This document shows positions 1-5,297 of a stretch of DNA of 7,919 nt, in pieces. The stretch comes from Mesorhizobium sp. (GTDB lineage Bacteria; Pseudomonadota; Alphaproteobacteria; Rhizobiales; Rhizobiaceae): the NCBI GenBank assembly GCA_030698645.1, contig JAUYMV010000694.1, forward strand, positions 1 to 7,919, given 5' to 3'. Every line of letters begins with the position of its first letter. The first letter of the stretch is position 1. A program made the translations under genes and the position numbers. A model generated the notes under the pieces. The model was given only the letters and a program-made list of their open reading frames with translations, did no database searches and was not told the origin of the DNA.

Positions 1-638
1 TCCTTGGCCTTGGGCGGATCGAACCATGAGCCGATGAAGGCGACCTGGAATTTCGCGTCCGGCGCAGTCTCCGTCACGCCGGCCATGAAGGCGTGCATCA
101 GCCGGTTGACCTCGGGGATCGGGAAGCCGCCGACCATGCCGATGTTCTTCGACTTGGTCATGGCGCCGGCGATGATGCCGGTCAGGTAGGAGGCGTCCTG
201 GATGTAGTTGTCGAAGACCGAGAAATTCGGCACCGCGTCGTCCGGCTTGAAGGACGAGCCCATCAGGAAGGCGGTGTCGGGATAATCGGCGGCGACCGTG
301 CGGGCGGCGTCCTCGACGCCGAAAACCTCGCCGACGATCAGCTTGTTGCCGGCCTCGGCATATTCGCGCATGACGCGCTCATAGTCGCTGTTGGAGGTGT
401 TTTCGGAGAACACGTATTCGATGTCGCCGCGCTCCTTGGCGGCCATCGCCGCCTTGTGGATGCGGCTCACCCACTGCTGCTCGACCGGCACGGTGTAGAT
501 GGCGGCGACCTTGAGCTTTTCCTGCGCGAAGAGCGCGGTGGGCAGGGTGCCCGCGAGCGCGAGCGAGGCGCCGGCGGCACCGGCCTTCAGGATCTGACGG
601 CGCGACAGGATGAGATTGCTGGATTGGGGCTTCGACAT
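1..638 (-). CDS. BMP-family ABC transporter substrate-binding protein, partial (N-terminal 212 residues)
   Basis: Periplasmic solute-binding protein of the basic membrane protein family (PF02608, PnrA-like), whose characterised members bind nucleosides and related compounds for an ABC importer. The frame is open to the window edge, so the C-terminal part is missing. The start at 638 follows a good Shine-Dalgarno (GAGGTG, about 5 nt upstream). The N-terminus has a twin-arginine motif SRRQILK (residues 12-18), an Ala/Leu-rich core and a likely cleavage after LFA (about residue 38), so export by Tat is likely. Family hallmarks are VGGFPIPEVNR (169-179), the YxTGxxAG-type segment YLTGIIAG (151-158) and GSWFDPPKAK (203-212). 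The first mature strand reads KLKVAAIYTVP (41-51). The gene has its own upstream intergenic region, so it probably starts a separate transcription unit whose permease and ATPase genes would lie beyond the left edge. The family is clear; the ligand cannot be read from this fragment. Confidence 0.93.
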   Translation of the reverse strand, partial: MSKPQSSNLILSRRQILKAGAAGASLALAGTLPTALFAQEKLKVAAIYTVPVEQQWVSRIHKAAMAAKERGDIEYVFSENTSNSDYERVMREYAEAGNKLIVGEVFGVEDAARTVAADYPDTAFLMGSSFKPDDAVPNFSVFDNYIQDASYLTGIIAGAMTKSKNIGMVGGFPIPEVNRLMHAFMAGVTETAPDAKFQVAFIGSWFDPPKAK

Positions 639-642
639 TTGT

Positions 643-649
643 CCACCTC
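643..649 (-). promoter_or_regulatory. Ribosome binding site of the BMP-family gene
   Basis: Minus-strand GAGGTGG lies 4-5 nt before the ATG at 638. Six bases (GAGGTG) match the 16S anti-Shine-Dalgarno CACCTC. It fixes the start of the BMP-family gene. Confidence 0.7.
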
Positions 650-708
650 TGGCTGGCGCGGATTGCCGGACCAATTTCCGGTTCCGCGATTTTTTATCAT
701 TTGGACAA

Positions 709-737
709 AATCTATGCAGAAAATCCGGATGCTGCAA
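709..737 (-). promoter_or_regulatory. Candidate sigma-70-type promoter for the BMP-family gene
   Basis: In the AT-richer intergenic region the minus strand carries TTGCAG (737-732) as a possible -35, a 17-nt spacer, and TAGATT (714-709) as a possible -10. Each matches the consensus at about four positions. The predicted transcript would begin near 702 and leave a leader of roughly 65 nt. A second AT-rich stretch, TGATAAAAAA around 692-701, could be an alternative -10. This is pattern matching only. Confidence 0.3.
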
Positions 738-800
738 TGCTGGGCAGGCAATTATCCGCGGAATATCCGCACGCCAGACCGCATCATGCGTGGATGCGCA

Positions 801-1085
801 TCAGCCAAATTCGCTTGGGGAACGGGATGTGTGGCGGATGTGTACGAGTTCGACGGTGTCGCCGGTGATTTTGTAGAAGATCTTGTATGGATAACGACCG
901 ACGAAGAGAACCCGGACGTTCCCGACGTCGGTTGGCACCCCCGAGGACGGTGGGTCGCCGAGCAGTCGCACCGCGTGCTCGAAACGCGCGAGAACATTGC
1001 GTTCGCCGACTGGCGACTGCTTGTGCAGATAGTCGAGTATGGCTTCCCGGTCACGAAAGGCGCGACGGGAATAGACGACCTTCAT
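801..1085 (-). CDS. RelE/ParE-family toxin of a type II toxin-antitoxin module
   Basis: A 94-residue protein with the layout of the RelE/ParE superfamily: a first strand followed by SRRAFRDREAILDYL (residues 6-20, the usual A..D...I..Y helix), a second helix around RNVLARFEHAVRLLG, then a strand-rich C-terminal half with VRVLFVGRYPYKIFYKI and the closing VELVHIRHTSRSP. That last segment matches the family's typical V.I..I.H..R.P ending. Members are either ribosome-dependent mRNA endonucleases (RelE-like) or gyrase inhibitors (ParE-like); which applies here cannot be told from sequence. The ATG overlaps the stop of the preceding small gene as ATGA, so translation is probably coupled to the antitoxin. 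Length is typical (about 85-105 residues). The stop codon lies within a short palindrome, GATGCGCATC. Confidence 0.88.
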   Translation of the reverse strand: MKVVYSRRAFRDREAILDYLHKQSPVGERNVLARFEHAVRLLGDPPSSGVPTDVGNVRVLFVGRYPYKIFYKITGDTVELVHIRHTSRSPSEFG

Positions 1086-1312
1086 CTCCGGCGCTGGGCG
1101 GCCGACGCTGCGAGTTCTGCCTCCGTCGCCACATCGCCTGCGCGTAGGTCCGAAAGACCTTGCTCGATGGCGGCGCGCTCGTCGTCGCTGACAAGGTAGA
1201 TGCCGTCGCGGCGCGCGGCGATCACCTGTGCATAGGCGGCGAGTTCGGCACGGTCGGCGTCCGGCCAGTCCTCGGTGCGTTTCAGAATGTCGGCAACAAC
1301 GTTCTGGTTCAT
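1082..1312 (-). CDS. Antitoxin partner of the RelE/ParE toxin
   Basis: A 76-residue acidic protein encoded immediately upstream of the toxin and overlapping it by 4 nt (ATGA), the classic antitoxin-toxin order. It begins MNQNVVADILKRTEDW and has an Ala/Arg-rich helical middle. Its C-terminal part, SDDERAAIEQGLSDLRAGDVATEAEL (starting at residue 42, described here in pieces: SDDERAAIEQGL then SDLRAGDVATEAEL), resembles the toxin-wrapping tail of many rhizobial antitoxins (DE..AI..GL......G). No ParD-type ribbon-helix-helix start is obvious, so the DNA-binding class is uncertain. The reading frame continues upstream to 1750, but that extension runs through a palindromic element and across the amidase gene, so the start at 1312 is preferred. 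There is no convincing Shine-Dalgarno before it. The identification as antitoxin rests mainly on position, size and overlap. Confidence 0.8.
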   Translation of the reverse strand: MNQNVVADILKRTEDWPDADRAELAAYAQVIAARRDGIYLVSDDERAAIEQGLSDLRAGDVATEAELAASAAQRRR

Positions 1313-1387
1313 GCGGCGACCGATAGCAGAACCGGCGAAAACGCGCCAGCGGGATTGCGGCTGTCCGAGCGCACGGAGGGCCGCGCT

Positions 1388-1537
1388 GCCCCTCATCCGT
1401 CTGCCGGCACCGGGGCGGGACCCGCTGCCTTCGGCAGCTCCCGCCCGTTCAAGCCCTTTCATCGTGCCGCTGGCACGATGAATTCGCCTGCGGCGAACCG
1501 GGCTCTCACCCCCGTGTAGTGACGGGGAGAAGGGGGT
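1388..1537. repeat. Multi-hairpin palindromic element, probably a dispersed rhizobial extragenic repeat
   Basis: This stretch contains four back-to-back inverted repeats. (A) GGGCGGGA (1413-1420) pairs with TCCCGCCC (1439-1446), and inside it GCTGCC (1424-1429) pairs with GGCAGC (1433-1438). (B) TTCATCGTGCC (1458-1468) pairs with GGCACGATGAA (1472-1482), an 11-bp perfect stem with a 3-nt loop. (C) TTCGCC (1483-1488) pairs with GGCGAA (1492-1497). (D) CCCCGT (1510-1515) pairs with ACGGGG (1522-1527). The left end CCCCTCATCCGTCTGCCGG and the right end GGGGAGAAGG look like ends of intergenic palindromes common in Mesorhizobium and related genomes. That family link is from memory and unverified. 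The element fills most of the gap between the amidase stop (1549) and the antitoxin start (1312). Confidence 0.75.
1510..1527 (-). terminator. Stem-loop 22 nt after the amidase stop, possible transcript end of the operon
   Basis: Read on the minus strand, CCCCGT, loop CACTAC, ACGGGG forms a 6-bp stem just past the amidase stop codon (TAG at 1551-1549). No U-tract follows, so it is not a standard intrinsic terminator. It is the first hairpin of the palindromic element and may mark or protect the operon's 3' end together with the stronger stems that follow. Confidence 0.35.
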
Positions 1538-1548
1538 AATCGCGGCCG

Positions 1549-2976
1549 CTACAGTCTCGGGCGCGCTTTCTTCGAGCCGTACCAGCCGCCGACGGCCGTC
1601 TCGTAGGCCATCGCGGCGCGGAAGACGTCGGCGTCGGAGTAGGTGCGGCCGACAATCTGCATGCCGGTCGGAACGCCGTTTTCCGCATGGCCGGTCGGCA
1701 CCGACAGGACCGGGCAGCGGCTCATGATATTGAACGGCGTCGTCATGCACCAGCCGAGCGAGGGATCGACCGGCTTGCCGTTGATGCTGAGCGCATCGGT
1801 CGTCGGGTCATGGGCGGCGGGAATCGAGGCGACGGCATTGGTCGGGCAGATCAGGACGTCGTATTTCTCCAGCAGGGGCCCGAGCGTCGCATACATGCGG
1901 CCGGCGACTTCGAGGCTGGCGACGAAATCGGTCGCCTTCGAGCCGGCGCCGTCTTCGGCGAACTTCTTCACATAGGTGGTGAGCAGGTCGCCATGCTCGG
2001 GCAGCATGCGCGACAGGAAGGCGCCAAAAATGTGCGTCAGGTAGGCGAGCCCCGCCGGCAGCACTTCAGGCCCCCAGCCGACATCGACTTCCTCGACGGT
2101 AGCGCCGAGCGAGCGAAACACGTCGAGCGCCTCCCTGGTGTTTCTTGCCACCTCCGGATCGACCTCGAAGGAGCCGAGATCCATCGAATACGCGATTTTC
2201 CAACCCCTGATCGGGCGATACGTCGTCGGCAGCGTGAGCTTGGGCCTGAGCGAGGCGATGTCGAGCGGGCTCGGGCCGGCCATGACGTTCTGCAGCAGGA
2301 TGGCGTCCTCGACGGTGCGGGCGAGCGGGCCGGTGTGGCAGTAGAAGTCGAGGTTGAAGGGCGGGTCGTCCGGGTTGCGGCCATAGGGCGGCTTGAAGCC
2401 GACCACGCCGCAGGCGGACGCCGGGATGCGGATCGAGCCGCCGATGTCCGACCCGGTGCAGATCGACGACGTGCCGGAGGCAAGCGAGGCAGCCGAGCCG
2501 CCCGACGAGCCGCCCGGCGTGAAATCGGTGTTCCAGGGATTGCGCGTGACGCCCCACAGGCGCGACCACGTCACCGAGGCGGACGAGAACTCCGGCGTCG
2601 CGGTGCGGGCATGCACGATGCCGCCGGCCGCCATGACGCGCTCGTTCATCGTCGAGCTCGAATCGGCGACGAAATCCTTCAGCACCAGCGAGCCGCCCGA
2701 GGTCGGCTTGCCCTTGATGTAGCTCTCGTCCTTGATGCCGACGGGCAGGCCCTCCAGCGCGCCGGTCTTCTTGCCCTTTGCGTATCTCGCCTCGGCCTTC
2801 TTCGCCAGCGCGCGGGCCTCGTCGTAGTGGATGTAGGTGAAGGCGTTGACCTTGTCCTTCGTCGCCTCGGCGCGCGCGATCACCGCGTCCAGAAGCTCGA
2901 CCGGCGAGAGCTTCTTCTTGCGGAACAGCCTGAGCGCCTCGGTGGCCGGCATGTAGCAGAGGTCGAGATCGGTCAT
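1549..2976 (-). CDS. Amidase-signature family hydrolase (amidase / NylA-like)
   Basis: A 475-residue amidase-signature enzyme (PF01425), which hydrolyses a carboxamide bond with a Ser-cisSer-Lys triad. The triad is visible: Lys82 in GLPVGIKDE, cis-Ser157 in TPGGSSGGSAA, and nucleophile Ser181 in GSDIGGSIRIPAS. Other family marks are ATPEFS, WGVTRNPWN, GVVGFKPPYGR, the CPT segment (378-380) and the closing GVPTGMQIVGR. No signal peptide is visible, so it is probably cytoplasmic. The start at 2976 overlaps the stop of the upstream serine-hydrolase gene as ATGA; the N-terminus MTDLDLCYMPATEALRLF fits the family's usual start, while the longer open frame upstream only shadows the neighbour. Length matches general amidases and 6-aminohexanoate-cyclic-dimer hydrolase (NylA, about 490 residues). 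It lies last in an operon with a polyamine-type importer and a NylB-like enzyme, so an imported amide is the likely substrate. Annotation as a GatA subunit is unlikely because no gatB or gatC is nearby. Confidence 0.93.
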   Translation of the reverse strand: MTDLDLCYMPATEALRLFRKKKLSPVELLDAVIARAEATKDKVNAFTYIHYDEARALAKKAEARYAKGKKTGALEGLPVGIKDESYIKGKPTSGGSLVLKDFVADSSSTMNERVMAAGGIVHARTATPEFSSASVTWSRLWGVTRNPWNTDFTPGGSSGGSAASLASGTSSICTGSDIGGSIRIPASACGVVGFKPPYGRNPDDPPFNLDFYCHTGPLARTVEDAILLQNVMAGPSPLDIASLRPKLTLPTTYRPIRGWKIAYSMDLGSFEVDPEVARNTREALDVFRSLGATVEEVDVGWGPEVLPAGLAYLTHIFGAFLSRMLPEHGDLLTTYVKKFAEDGAGSKATDFVASLEVAGRMYATLGPLLEKYDVLICPTNAVASIPAAHDPTTDALSINGKPVDPSLGWCMTTPFNIMSRCPVLSVPTGHAENGVPTGMQIVGRTYSDADVFRAAMAYETAVGGWYGSKKARPRL

Positions 2977-4169
2977 GCGAGAGCTTTCGCGATGGCTTGC
3001 ACGGCGCCGAGCGTGGCGACGGCGTAGGGCTGATTGAGGAAGTCGGGATAGGTCGACAGCTTGACCGTCACCATGCGGGCGTCGAAATTGACGTGGATGA
3101 GCTGGCCGAACACGCCGCGGCACATCAGGCTGCGCGAGGCTTCGTCCTCGATCCAGAACTGGTTGCGGTAGGAGCCGGGGAACGCGGTGCTGTAGGCCTC
3201 GCCATATGCAGCGCCGTTGCGCGTCGCGTCGATCCAGGCCTTCGGCACGATGCCGCCGCCGCGCTCCAGGATCATCTGGCCGAAGCGGCCATAGTCGCGC
3301 AGCGTGGCGTTGAAGCCGCCATCGGCCAGCGCGTAACCGGCGCGGTCGACGGTGAAGCAGGCGTTTTCCTCGGCGCCGATCTGCTGCCAGATCTCCTCGG
3401 AGACGAGGTCGGCGAGGCGCTTGCCGGTGACACGCTCCATGGCGAAGGCGAGCACGTCGGTTTCGATCGAGCGGTATTCGAAGGCCTCGCCATGCGGGCG
3501 CACTGTGTCCTTGAGGCTGAGGATCATCTCCCACATGTGCTTCGGCCAGGCGGCGGACGGGTCGCCCTTCGGCGGCAGCGGCTTCCAGCCGCAGGCGTTG
3601 TCGACCTTGCCGATGTCGGACAGCGGGTCTTCATAGCTCTCGCTGAAGCGGACGCCCGTGGTCATGTCGAGCACGTGCTGGAGCGTCGCGCCGCGCCAGG
3701 CGGTGTCCTCCAGTTCGGGCAGGTATTCGGTGACGAGAGCGGCCGGGTCGAGCAGGCCACGACCGACGAGGATGCCGGCGACCGAGGCGGTGACGGATTT
3801 CGCCATCGACTGCGACAGGTGCAGCGTGTGCGGCTTCATCTCGTTGTAGTAGCGCTCATAGGCGATGGCGCCGTCCTTGAGGACGAGAAAGCCGTCGGTG
3901 TAGGTCTCGTCGAGCAGGCCGGCGAGCGTCGTCGCCTGGCCTTCGCTGCCGGTGACCGGCAGGCCGTCGAGGGGGCGGTCGTGGCGCGGCAGCAGGCGGA
4001 CATGGCCGAGACCCTTCCAGACCTCCACCGTCGGCACCATCTCGCGCACATGCAGGAAGGTCCAGCGGTTCCAAGGGGCGCGGTCCCAGTCCATGGCGGG
4101 CGGCACCAGAGCCGGCGGCGAGCCCTGCATGATCGGCGGACGCAGATCGGAATTGCGGTAGGGCTTCAT
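2973..4169 (-). CDS. Serine hydrolase, beta-lactamase fold, 6-aminohexanoate-dimer hydrolase (NylB)-like
   Basis: A 398-residue serine hydrolase of the beta-lactamase/class C fold (PF00144). The nucleophile motif SxxK is SMAK (Ser121-Lys124), and the second motif YxS is Tyr232-Arg-Ser234 in EYRSIETDVL. The KTG-equivalent region is GVFGQLIHV (352-360). From memory, the whole protein aligns with NylB of the nylon-oligomer degrader KI72 (392 residues): shared features include NRWTFLHVREMVP (34-46), the TYTDGFLVL stretch (89-97), VTEYLPEL (146-153), and VKLSTYPD (369-376). No signal peptide or membrane anchor is visible, so a cytoplasmic enzyme is likely rather than a secreted beta-lactamase or penicillin-binding protein. 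The ATG at 4169 is preferred because AAGGAG lies 8 nt upstream and a longer frame (from 4259) would overlap the binding-protein gene. It overlaps the amidase gene by ATGA. Its true substrate is unknown; amide or ester hydrolysis of an imported compound is inferred. Confidence 0.9.
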   Translation of the reverse strand: MKPYRNSDLRPPIMQGSPPALVPPAMDWDRAPWNRWTFLHVREMVPTVEVWKGLGHVRLLPRHDRPLDGLPVTGSEGQATTLAGLLDETYTDGFLVLKDGAIAYERYYNEMKPHTLHLSQSMAKSVTASVAGILVGRGLLDPAALVTEYLPELEDTAWRGATLQHVLDMTTGVRFSESYEDPLSDIGKVDNACGWKPLPPKGDPSAAWPKHMWEMILSLKDTVRPHGEAFEYRSIETDVLAFAMERVTGKRLADLVSEEIWQQIGAEENACFTVDRAGYALADGGFNATLRDYGRFGQMILERGGGIVPKAWIDATRNGAAYGEAYSTAFPGSYRNQFWIEDEASRSLMCRGVFGQLIHVNFDARMVTVKLSTYPDFLNQPYAVATLGAVQAIAKALA

Positions 4170-4176
4170 GCCGTGG

Positions 4177-4182
4177 CTCCTT
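4177..4182 (-). promoter_or_regulatory. Ribosome binding site deciding the start of the NylB-like gene
   Basis: Minus-strand AAGGAG ends about 7 nt before the ATG at 4169 and supports that start over the in-frame ATG at 4259. An upstream TTTCG could pair with CGAAG overlapping this site, which would partly hide it. Confidence 0.65.
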
Positions 4183-4197
4183 CGCAGAGGAACGAAA

Positions 4198-4221
4198 GCC
4201 CCGGCGGTCGCCCGCCGGGGC
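4198..4221 (-). terminator. Strong GC hairpin after the binding-protein gene (attenuator or mRNA stabiliser)
   Basis: On the minus strand GCCCCGGCGG (4221-4212) pairs perfectly with CCGCCGGGGC (4207-4198) around the loop GCGA, a GNRA-type tetraloop. TTTCGTTCCT follows, giving only a weak T-rich tail. It sits 16 nt after the stop of the periplasmic binding-protein gene and before the NylB-like gene. Such hairpins often stop part of the transcription or protect upstream mRNA from 3' exonucleases, so that binding protein is made in excess over downstream enzymes. Partial rather than complete termination is likelier, given the weak T-tract. Confidence 0.6.
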
Positions 4222-4237
4222 CGGGATCGAGCGGATC

Positions 4238-5272
4238 CTATTTCTGGATCTCGGTCCAAATCTTGGTGTAGAGCGCCTGCGCCTCGGGCGAGCAGGAGAG
4301 CATGAAATTGCCCTTGTCGGCGAGTTCGGCCGGCGGCACGATTTCAGGCGCGGTCTGCATCTCCGGCGGCATGAAGGCTTCCGAGCCGGCGATGCCGTTG
4401 GCGTATTTGGCGAAAGCCGAGATCAGCGCGGCGTTTTCCGGATCCATGATGAAGTTCTGGAAAAGCTTTGCGTTCTCGACGTTCTTGGCGTCCTTCAGCA
4501 CGGACACGTTGTCCATCCAGATCGGGTAGCCTTCCTTCGGATAGCCGTAGGCGATGTCGGCGTTCTGCAAGCGCATGCGCATGGACGAGCCGTTCCAGTT
4601 GACGGTCGCGGCGTAGTCGCCCTTCACGATGGCTTCGATGTTGCCGTAGTTCATGGAGATCCACTTCGGCTTGGCGGCAGCCAGCGCGTCGCGCGCCTTC
4701 TTCAGCACTTCGAGATCGGCGGTGCAGGGCTCGCCGCCGACATAGGCGATGGCGAGATGCATGACGTCGGCCATTTCCGGCACGACGTTGATCTTGCCGG
4801 CGAGTTCCGGTGGCGGGTCCATGAAGATGGCGGAGGTGTTGATGTCGCCCTTGTAGACGGCGGTGTTGACCGTCACGCCGGTCGTGCCCCACTGCCACGG
4901 AACGGTGTATTTGCGGCCCGGATCGAACGGCACGTCGATCCATTTCGGGTCCATGTTCTTGAAGTTCTCCATCTGGTTCGGATTGGTCTCGAGCAGGAGG
5001 CCTTCGGAAATCCAGATCGGAATGACGCTGCCCGACGGCACGACGATGTCGTAACCGTGGCCGCCCTGGCGGACCTTGGCGAGCGCGGTGTCGTTGGAAT
5101 CGTAGTCGGTGATGGTGACCTTGACCTTGTAGGTCTCCTCGAACTTCTTGATCAGATCGGGATTGGTGTAGTTGCCCCAGTTGAAGATGTTCAACTCGCC
5201 ATCGGCCCTGGCGAGGCCAGTCGTCGCGAGCAGCCCTGCGGCCAATGCCGCGAGTGTGATTGTGGTTCTCAT
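4238..5272 (-). CDS. PotD/PotF-like periplasmic substrate-binding protein of a polyamine-type ABC transporter
   Basis: A 344-residue extracellular solute-binding protein of the spermidine/putrescine group. It has a Sec signal peptide ([21 protein letters not shown], cleavage likely after ARA at residue 23). The mature protein starts [12 protein letters not shown], the usual polyamine-binding opening. Conserved pieces are YDIVVPS (74-80), a WGTTGVTVN segment (128-136), VNWNGSS (224-230) and [11 protein letters not shown] (245-255). Compared from memory with E. coli PotD, Trp226, Trp252 and Asp254 match ligand-contact Trp229, Trp255 and Asp257, and Trp32/Tyr35 match Trp34/Tyr37. Other pocket positions differ, so the ligand may not be a standard polyamine. 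The start at 5272 has AAGGGAG about 7 nt upstream. The gene lies 25 nt after the PotC-like permease gene, and a hairpin follows its stop. Length is typical of the family (about 340-370). Confidence 0.93.
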   Translation of the reverse strand: MRTTITLAALAAGLLATTGLARADGELNIFNWGNYTNPDLIKKFEETYKVKVTITDYDSNDTALAKVRQGGHGYDIVVPSGSVIPIWISEGLLLETNPNQMENFKNMDPKWIDVPFDPGRKYTVPWQWGTTGVTVNTAVYKGDINTSAIFMDPPPELAGKINVVPEMADVMHLAIAYVGGEPCTADLEVLKKARDALAAAKPKWISMNYGNIEAIVKGDYAATVNWNGSSMRMRLQNADIAYGYPKEGYPIWMDNVSVLKDAKNVENAKLFQNFIMDPENAALISAFAKYANGIAGSEAFMPPEMQTAPEIVPPAELADKGNFMLSCSPEAQALYTKIWTEIQK

Positions 5273-5297
5273 TTTAAACTCCCTTTTACGTTTTGCG

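Noticed and set aside
93..1199. Long plus-strand open frame of 368 codons
   Set aside because: It runs antisense through the BMP-family gene, the intergenic region and the toxin gene, has low-complexity Gly/Arg/Val/Asp content and shows no family motif. Such frames are expected opposite GC-rich genes.
1160..1519. Plus-strand frame of 119 codons through the palindromic element
   Set aside because: It is antisense to the antitoxin and then made of inverted-repeat sequence; no homology or ribosome site is visible.
1413..1527. CRISPR array
   Set aside because: The repeats here are inverted and unequal, with no regular direct repeats or spacers and no cas genes.
1313..1750. Longer antitoxin (222-codon frame)
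   Set aside because: The extension crosses the palindromic element and the 3' end of the amidase gene in another frame, so it is not credible as protein.
1687..3027. Plus-strand open frame of 446 codons opposite the amidase
   Set aside because: The translation is Arg/Gly/Ala/Asp-rich with no recognisable domain, while the opposite strand encodes a complete amidase with an intact catalytic triad.
2977..3534. N-terminal extension of the amidase (661-codon frame)
   Set aside because: The extra 186 codons are the out-of-frame NylB-like gene. The ATGA start at 2976 gives a normal amidase N-terminus.
2973..4169. Antibiotic-resistance beta-lactamase
   Set aside because: Although the fold and SxxK motif match, there is no signal peptide, and the best remembered resemblance is to NylB-type hydrolases in a transporter operon.
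4170..4259. Longer NylB-like protein starting at 4259
   Set aside because: It would overlap the binding-protein gene and translate the intergenic hairpin; the ATG at 4169 has a good Shine-Dalgarno.
2997..4271. Plus-strand open frame of 424 codons opposite the NylB-like gene
   Set aside because: It mirrors the serine-hydrolase gene and shows only compositional bias; no motif or ribosome site supports it.
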